DNA of 10,358 nucleotides from Phycisphaerales bacterium UBA4658 (GTDB lineage: Bacteria > Planctomycetota > Phycisphaerae > Phycisphaerales > UBA1924): the NCBI GenBank assembly GCA_002405485.1, contig DHLW01000061.1:16039-26396 (forward strand), in the 5' to 3' direction. A program made the position numbers and the translations under genes. The notes under the pieces were generated by a model. The model ran no database searches and was not told the DNA's origin. It was given only the letters and a program-made list of their open reading frames with translations. Positions 5,090 through 10,358 of the stretch are shown here, piece by piece (position 1 is the first letter of the stretch; the number at the start of each line of letters is the position of its first letter).

Positions 5090-8000
5090 ATGCCGACAAC
5101 TTCCCCTGAACAGACTCCCAAGGATCTCGAGTCGGCGGCGACGCCGGGGCGTCGGCAGCGGTGGACCACGCACCGTTTTCGCTGGAGGGTTCGGCTGCTG
5201 CTGGGCGTGCCGGTGGCGCTCGTGCTGGTCGCGCTCCTGCTCATGCGTTCGCCGATCGTCCGTTGGACGGTGGCCTCTCAGATTCGGACGCTGACCGGGT
5301 GCGAGCTGCATGGCTCGGGCGCGTACGTCGATCTGGATGGCCGGTTGGTGCTTCGAGCGTTCGATCTCGTGGTTCCCGGCGTTCCGGGCGAGGCGGGCAA
5401 GCTCTTGAGCGCGCAGGGGGCGGTGATCGAGCTGGATTGGAGCAACGCGCTCTCCGGCGAGGTTCGGCCGGTGCTGCTTCGGCTGGACAAGCCGATCTTC
5501 CGGATCAGCCAATCGCTGGATGACGGTTCGATCAGCATGGCGCGGGTTGCGGGCGCGGTGCGTGCGGCCGGGTCAGGATCCGGCCCAACCCCTCCCGCAC
5601 CCCCGAGGATCGACGTGAACGACGGTGTGGTGCTGCTTGCGGAGCACACCGCCGCGGGCGTAATGACCAAGCTTCGGCTGCTTCCGATGTCCGGCTCATT
5701 CATGCCGGCGGACCAGGGTCGGCCGGTGTATGCGCTTCGTCTTGGGCAGTCCGGCTCGGGCGGCGAGGCGACGCCCACTGGTCCGGCGTCAACAGCGCGG
5801 GGCGGGATCCTCGTCGATGGAAAGGTCGACCTGGAGACGGGGTCCGCGGGACTGAAGCTGTACAACGTGCAGCTCGATTCGTGGACGCCCCAGAGCGTGC
5901 CCAGCGCGTATCGCGATCTCTGGAACCGTCTGAACGTGCAGGGTCGGGTGGCAAGCGCCGCGCTGGCGTATGACCCGACGGCGGGCGTGAGCGTGGACAT
6001 CGTGCTGGAAGCGGTGTCGATGAATGCGCTGATCCCCGCGGAGGAGTCCGATCAGCCCACGGTGGTGGACGCACGCGGGGTGATCGATCGGGATCTTGGT
6101 CTGTCGGACGTCTCAGGAACGATCGGGTTCTCGCCCGCGGGACTTCGGGCCGAGCTGACGGGGCGCGTCGAAGGGCAGGCCGGGCTCTCGCAGGTGAGTC
6201 TGCGGACCGAGGGCACCGGGCTGAACGCGGCGCTCACCTGTGAGATCCAGGGCGAGCGGATCGCCCTGACGCGGGAGACGGGCTTTCTGCCGTACATGCC
6301 CGAGCGAGCCAAGCGATACCTTCGGCTGTTCGGGGGGCCGACGGGCGAGGTCGACGCGCGGCTGACGGTGTGGCGGGGCGCTCCGGTGAACGGCGCACCG
6401 GGGCCTGTGCGCGTGAGAGACGGGCGGGTGACGATTCGCAACGGGTCCGCGGCATTCCACAAGTTTCCCTATCCGTTCAGCGACATGCACGGGGTGTTCG
6501 AGTTTGACGACACGCGACTGCGGATCGTCGAGGTGACCGGAGTCGGGCCGACGGGCGCCCGGCTGCGAGCGTCGGGACTGATCGAGCCGCTCACCGATGA
6601 GGCGATGGTCGAGGTGCACGTCCGCGCCGATGGGGTGGCCACCGATGCGGTGCTGCTGTCGGCCATGCCGCCGGACCGGCGCGAGGTGCTGGAGACGCTG
6701 TTCAGTGCGGCGGAGCATCAGCGGCTGATGGACTCTGGGCTCATCCGGCCGCCGGGAGCGCCCGGGAGGACCGACCCAACGTCGACTCTCGAACCGGAGT
6801 TTCCGCTTGGAGGACGATGCGACGTCACGGTGCACATCCTGAGCCCGCGAGGCAAGGACTCGCCGTGGTTCACGACCGTGGACGTGCACTTTGCCGAGGC
6901 CGGGATCGTCGCCGAGCCGTTTCCGCTGCCGGTGCTCGTGCGCGACCTGAAGATGCACATCACCGACGACGCGGCGGAGATCGTCTCGGGCCGGTTCATC
7001 CCGGTCGCCGGGGGAACGCTGGACGTGTCGGCCAAAGTGCTCTTCATGGAGAACGGCGTCAAGGTGGCCAAGCCGGACGTGCGTCTGGCGGCTCGGCAGG
7101 TGCCGATCGACCGGACGCTCCTGCACGCGCTGCCGCCCTCGCTGCGGCCCGGCGCGGTGGCGCCTCAGGATCCGTCGCTTCGTGAGGCATCCGCGGGCGA
7201 GCTCCTGCGGCGGCTGAATCTGAGCGGCTCGCTGGACGTGGACGCGCAGGTGTTGTCGGCGGGAGCGGCCGAGGGCGGAGGGACGCCGGAGATCGACTAC
7301 CGCGTGAGCGTGGACCTTGGCCGGTGCGTGCTCACGCCGTCGCTCTACGGGGAGGATCCGGCGTTCAGCATCGAGAACCTCCGCGGGATGATCGAGATCA
7401 CGCCGGCGACACTCAAGATCTTCCCGCTGTCGGCGGAGCTCATCCGCTCGCGCGGGCCCGACTCGGACTTTGTCGGCCCGCCCTCGTGCGCGACGTTCGC
7501 GCTCAAGCTGGAGACGCTTCTTGAGAAGGCGGTTGATCAGGCAGGACGCCTGGACGCAACCGTGGCGATCTCCCGCATCGATCTGACCGAGCCGGTCGAG
7601 CGGCTGGTGAGCGTGTTCTCGCCCCAGGCGGGGATCAAGCTCGCGGATCTGCGTGCGCAGCGGCGTCCAAGCGGGCGGCTGAACACCACGCTCCTGCTCC
7701 GGCGCGAGTCCGGCACGGCCGCGCCCACGTCGGTGGCGCTGACCCTCGACAATGCCAGCAACATCGAGGTCGACGCTCTCGGCGGGCGGCTGGGCGTGGA
7801 CTGGCCCGAGGGCGTGATCGGGGTCTCCCTGCCGGGCGTGGGCCCGGAGTCCCTCAACTTCGAGGGTGTTCGTGCACGGCTCACGATCGACGCCCAGCCC
7901 TGCGGCGACCTCACGCTCAGCGGGCCGGTGACGCTGGACCCTGGGAGCGGCACGGTGACCGGGCCGGCTGATCTGGCCGCGGAGTTCACCGATTGGAGCT

Positions 8001-9637
8001 TCGAGTCTCCGCTCATCGAGCCGGTGCTCAGGGCGTTCACGGGTCCCCGCACCGTCGATCGGTTCCGCGCGCTGAAAGCCGCGGGGGCCTTCGACGCGAC
8101 GATCCGTGTTCGCACCGATGGACCCGTCGTCGGAGGGATCGCGGCGGCTGCGCTGGACGCGGAGCTGCGTCCAACGCGACTGAGCTTTGATCGGACCGGA
8201 GAGCGCGTCGAAATCGACAGCATGCTCGGCGCCGTCACCCTTCGCACGCGAGCCGGCGATGAGCCGGCGCCCGCATCGGGAAGGTTTGACGATCTGCGCC
8301 TCTCGGCCAGGGGCTGGTCTGGTCGGGTGGATGGGGCGTGGTCGGTGCTGGCGATGTCGCCGGCGAATGCACCCAACGGCGCGAGTCAGGAGCGGCCCGT
8401 GTCGGTGGGTGTGAGCGTGGAGGTGAGCGCCGACAGTCTGACCCCGGACCTGCGGGCCCTGCTCCCGTCGGCGGCGCGGGACGCGCTTGGGGCGCTGGAT
8501 GCCGAGTTCAGTGGGCCGCTCCGGCTGACCGACGCGACGGTGCGGACCGAGATGGCCGGTGAGTCGGCTGGTGCGACGCAGTTCCGGGGCGTGCTTGGGT
8601 TCAGCGAACTGGCTTTCAACGTGGGCGTGCCGATCCGGCGATGCGACGGACAGGTGCGCATGGACATCCGGACCGGGCCCGGCGACGGGTCGGATCGGCG
8701 GACCGACGTCCGGGTGGAGTTCGAGGCCGACACCCTGAGCGCGGCGGGAGTGCAGGTGCGCTCGGCCAGGGCGCTTGTGGTCTCCGGAGATCAGCCGGGG
8801 GTCATCGAGGCCACCGACATCGCGGCCCAGTGTCACGGCGGGCGACTCACGGCTCGTGCCAGGATCACACTTCCGGAATCTCCGAGGACTGCGTCGCCCG
8901 CGGGCGCAGAGGCCGTTCCGACCAAGGCGCGGTACGAGGCACAGGTGCTGCTGGCGGGCGTCCGACTGGCGCCCGTGCTCAGCGACTTTGCGGCGGCGGG
9001 TGCGACCGATCCCGGTCCGGTGGGCCCGCCCAATCCGTTCACCGAGCCGGATCCGAGCCGCGGGCAGATCGATGCTCGGCTGACGATCCGCGGGCTTGCC
9101 GGCGATCTGCAATCGCGCGAGGGTGAAGGGGCGATACGGATCGCCGAGGGGGACGTGCTTCGGCTTCCGGTCATGCTTCCGCTGATCCAGGTCTCGAATC
9201 TGCAGCTTCCGAGCAAGGACCGGCTGAGCTACATGCAGAGCCGGTTCACGATCGACGGTCCTCAGGCCGTCTTCGAGAACATCTCGCTGTTGAGCGAGTC
9301 GATCGCGATCGTCGGCGTGGGGACGCTCACCTGGCCGGACCTGCTGCTGGACATGCGGTTCACGTCCAAGGGCAACGTGCGCGTGCCGGTGCTGTCGGAC
9401 CTGTTTGATCTGCTGCGCGACGAGATCGTGAGCACGACAGTGACCGGCAAGCTCAGCGAGCCGCAGGTTCAGGTCGAGCCGTTCACAGGAACGCGGAAGA
9501 TGCTCGACGACCTGTTTCGTCAATCCAAGCGCCCGCGCGGGCAGGACGCCGCTTCGGGTCGTGACGCGGCCAAGCGCGAGCTGGAGCGGCTGAACGAGTC
9601 CGCGGGCGTGGGGACGCCCTGGGCGGACGAGCCCTGA
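5090..9637 (+). CDS. Large AsmA/TamB-like envelope protein
   Basis: This encodes about 1515 residues with one N-terminal membrane span (about 34-52) preceded by a basic patch (RRQRW..HRFRWRVR). That gives a short cytoplasmic tail and a very long periplasmic body. The body has no enzymatic motif. It is a long run of short beta-strands and turns of the AsmA-like superfamily type (repeated forms such as GxVDLxTG, LRASGLIEPL, GTLDVSAKVLF), and it ends in a recognisable AsmA C-terminal region at about 1345-1480 (GEGAIRIAEGDVLRLP, SRFTIDGPQAVFENISLLS, GKLSEPQVQVEPF). Relatives (AsmA, TamB, YhdP, YdbH) are elongated, lipid-binding bridges thought to carry phospholipid between inner and outer membranes. 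A similar role is inferred here. Length resembles YhdP/TamB rather than AsmA. The start is uncertain: in-frame ATGs also occur at 4892, 5009 and 5012, but 4892 overlaps the SP2 terminator and the next two overlap a -10-like box. The gene appears to be transcribed alone. Confidence 0.85.
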   Translation: MPTTSPEQTPKDLESAATPGRRQRWTTHRFRWRVRLLLGVPVALVLVALLLMRSPIVRWTVASQIRTLTGCELHGSGAYVDLDGRLVLRAFDLVVPGVPGEAGKLLSAQGAVIELDWSNALSGEVRPVLLRLDKPIFRISQSLDDGSISMARVAGAVRAAGSGSGPTPPAPPRIDVNDGVVLLAEHTAAGVMTKLRLLPMSGSFMPADQGRPVYALRLGQSGSGGEATPTGPASTARGGILVDGKVDLETGSAGLKLYNVQLDSWTPQSVPSAYRDLWNRLNVQGRVASAALAYDPTAGVSVDIVLEAVSMNALIPAEESDQPTVVDARGVIDRDLGLSDVSGTIGFSPAGLRAELTGRVEGQAGLSQVSLRTEGTGLNAALTCEIQGERIALTRETGFLPYMPERAKRYLRLFGGPTGEVDARLTVWRGAPVNGAPGPVRVRDGRVTIRNGSAAFHKFPYPFSDMHGVFEFDDTRLRIVEVTGVGPTGARLRASGLIEPLTDEAMVEVHVRADGVATDAVLLSAMPPDRREVLETLFSAAEHQRLMDSGLIRPPGAPGRTDPTSTLEPEFPLGGRCDVTVHILSPRGKDSPWFTTVDVHFAEAGIVAEPFPLPVLVRDLKMHITDDAAEIVSGRFIPVAGGTLDVSAKVLFMENGVKVAKPDVRLAARQVPIDRTLLHALPPSLRPGAVAPQDPSLREASAGELLRRLNLSGSLDVDAQVLSAGAAEGGGTPEIDYRVSVDLGRCVLTPSLYGEDPAFSIENLRGMIEITPATLKIFPLSAELIRSRGPDSDFVGPPSCATFALKLETLLEKAVDQAGRLDATVAISRIDLTEPVERLVSVFSPQAGIKLADLRAQRRPSGRLNTTLLLRRESGTAAPTSVALTLDNASNIEVDALGGRLGVDWPEGVIGVSLPGVGPESLNFEGVRARLTIDAQPCGDLTLSGPVTLDPGSGTVTGPADLAAEFTDWSFESPLIEPVLRAFTGPRTVDRFRALKAAGAFDATIRVRTDGPVVGGIAAAALDAELRPTRLSFDRTGERVEIDSMLGAVTLRTRAGDEPAPASGRFDDLRLSARGWSGRVDGAWSVLAMSPANAPNGASQERPVSVGVSVEVSADSLTPDLRALLPSAARDALGALDAEFSGPLRLTDATVRTEMAGESAGATQFRGVLGFSELAFNVGVPIRRCDGQVRMDIRTGPGDGSDRRTDVRVEFEADTLSAAGVQVRSARALVVSGDQPGVIEATDIAAQCHGGRLTARARITLPESPRTASPAGAEAVPTKARYEAQVLLAGVRLAPVLSDFAAAGATDPGPVGPPNPFTEPDPSRGQIDARLTIRGLAGDLQSREGEGAIRIAEGDVLRLPVMLPLIQVSNLQLPSKDRLSYMQSRFTIDGPQAVFENISLLSESIAIVGVGTLTWPDLLLDMRFTSKGNVRVPVLSDLFDLLRDEIVSTTVTGKLSEPQVQVEPFTGTRKMLDDLFRQSKRPRGQDAASGRDAAKRELERLNESAGVGTPWADEP

Positions 9638-9677
9638 GCCGGATGGGCCAGTTTCGGCCTCGCGGCGGGCTGGCCGC

Positions 9678-9698
9678 TAGCATCTCGGCCCGAAAGGA
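9678..9698 (+). promoter_or_regulatory. Candidate -10 box and Shine-Dalgarno site of the LOG gene
   Basis: TAGCAT (9678-9683) resembles a -10 element and AAAGGA (9693-9698) is a good Shine-Dalgarno site 5 nt before the ATG at 9704. No clear -35 is visible, so the promoter part is weak while the ribosome-binding part is solid. The 66-bp gap also holds a 6-bp inverted repeat (GGCCAG 9646-9651 / CTGGCC 9670-9675) that could be a poor terminator for the AsmA-like gene. Confidence 0.4.
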
Positions 9699-9703
9699 CG
9701 CCC

Positions 9704-10358
9704 ATGCCCGTCGAGCATCATCGCCAGGAACTGGAATCCCCCGCGCCGCCCCCGCCGCCGGTGGGCGCTCCGCCCGAGCGGCCCGCCGCCCGTCGGGCCG
9801 ACGATCCTGAGGTGGTGAGCAAGATCGATGAGCTGCTCGGGAGCTTCGGGGTGGACACGACGACCTTTGACGCACGGATGGTGCGCGAGCTCGTGCAGAC
9901 CGCCCTCAAGCTCATTCCCGACGGGCGTGACACCGGCGAGCTCAAGCTCATGACCACCGCGATCAAGGAGATGCGCTATGCCTATCGCGTCTTTGGCGCG
10001 TATCCCGAGCCGCACAAGGTGAGCATTTTCGGCTCGGCACGCACCCCCGAGGGGCACCCCGATTATGCGGCGGCCCGCGAGTTCGGGAAGATCATGGCCG
10101 AGCGCGGCTGGATGGTCATCACCGGAGCGGGAGACGGGATCATGAAGGCCGGCCACGAAGGCCCGGGCCGCGAGTCGAGCTTCGGGGTGGCCATCCGTCT
10201 GCCGTTTGAGACCAATGCGAATCAGGTCATCGCGGGCGACGAGAAGCTCGTGTACTTCCGCTACTTCTTCACGCGCAAGCTCATGTTCCTGAGCCAGTCC
10301 GAGGCCGTGGCCCTGTTCCCGGGCGGCTTTGGGACGATGGACGAGGCGTTCGAGGCGC
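9704..10358 (+). CDS. LOG-family nucleotide 5'-monophosphate phosphoribohydrolase (3' end outside window)
   Basis: The first 218 residues of a LOG-family (TIGR00730-like, formerly annotated 'lysine decarboxylase-like') Rossmann protein are present. Family members cleave the N-glycosidic bond of nucleoside 5'-monophosphates, releasing base and ribose 5-phosphate; plant LOG proteins activate cytokinins this way. Evidence is the Rossmann start VSIFGSART (106-114), the phosphate-binding ITGAGDGIMKAGHEG (139-153), the conserved basic pair R191-K192 before LMFL, and the hallmark PGGFGTMDE at 206-214. The core is preceded by about 100 residues: a Pro-rich stretch (13-28) and a helical segment (35-100). 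Such an extension is absent from minimal LOG proteins of about 190 residues. The ATG at 9704 is supported by AAAGGA 5 nt upstream. The C-terminus is missing because the window ends, not because the gene is broken. The substrate is not predictable from this part. Confidence 0.92.
   Translation, partial: MPVEHHRQELESPAPPPPPVGAPPERPAARRADDPEVVSKIDELLGSFGVDTTTFDARMVRELVQTALKLIPDGRDTGELKLMTTAIKEMRYAYRVFGAYPEPHKVSIFGSARTPEGHPDYAAAREFGKIMAERGWMVITGAGDGIMKAGHEGPGRESSFGVAIRLPFETNANQVIAGDEKLVYFRYFFTRKLMFLSQSEAVALFPGGFGTMDEAFEA

Noticed and set aside
4009..5244. Upstream minus-strand extension of the radA frame through SP2
   Set aside because: Arg/Pro/His-rich with no similarity to anything; MAKSRQVFLC is the classic RadA start with its own Shine-Dalgarno site.
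6113..9523. A 3.4-kb stop-free frame on the minus strand opposite the AsmA-like gene
   Set aside because: Translation is Arg/His/Pro-rich low-complexity with no domain, typical of the antisense shadow of a GC-rich gene. The plus-strand frame has a membrane span and AsmA-type ending.
9646..9675. GGCCAG / CTGGCC inverted repeat as the AsmA-like gene's terminator
   Set aside because: A 6-bp stem with an 18-nt loop and no T-run is too weak to call as a separate feature.
1..10358. tRNA, rRNA, CRISPR array, insertion sequence or toxin-antitoxin pair
   Set aside because: I looked for cloverleaf arms, regular spaced repeats, terminal inverted repeats, transposase motifs and small paired genes and saw none that hold up.

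Overview
This is a GC-rich, densely coding bacterial chromosomal segment. The outer-membrane-type lipid-transfer protein, the secreted proteins and the gene complement fit a Gram-negative-type cell. My best guess is a planctomycete of the Phycisphaerae type, but that is inference from gene style and codon bias; the window has no rRNA or marker gene that settles it. I see no mobile element, CRISPR array, tRNA or rRNA.

Layout: (1) 1-1209, minus strand: a GNAT acetyltransferase followed 9 bp downstream by the N-terminal part of a TPR-type helical-repeat protein that runs off the left edge. (2) 1249-1785, plus strand: a YbgC/FadM-like hotdog acyl-CoA thioesterase, divergent from the GNAT gene across a very short gap. 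(3) 1976-2485, plus: a small secreted helical protein (here 'SP1'), ending at a strong hairpin. (4) 2581-4008, minus: radA, the DNA-repair and branch-migration ATPase, converging on SP1 across that hairpin. (5) 4228-4875, plus: a second secreted helical protein ('SP2'), divergent from radA and followed by its own hairpin terminator. (6) 5090-9637, plus: a very large AsmA/TamB/YhdP-like single-span membrane protein of about 1515 residues. (7) 9704-10358, plus: the 5' part of a LOG-family (TIGR00730-like, PGGxGTxxE) nucleotide phosphoribohydrolase, cut by the right edge.

Most genes are ordinary housekeeping or accessory functions and do not form one pathway. The most unusual content is SP1 and SP2. 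By hand alignment they look like diverged members of one unnamed family: signal peptide, alanine-rich amphipathic helices, two cysteines 84-90 residues apart, a shared S[DN]RVxxA[VL][QE]R segment and an Asp-rich then Pro-containing tail. They sit on either side of radA, and each has its own Shine-Dalgarno site and hairpin. Also worth a look is a G-tract cluster with a canonical four-tract quadruplex pattern, just after the SP2 hairpin and upstream of the AsmA-like gene.

Non-coding gaps are short (9, 39, 190, 95, 219, 214 and 66 bp); none exceeds 300 bp. The long stop-free frames opposite or upstream of the real genes are GC-driven shadows.
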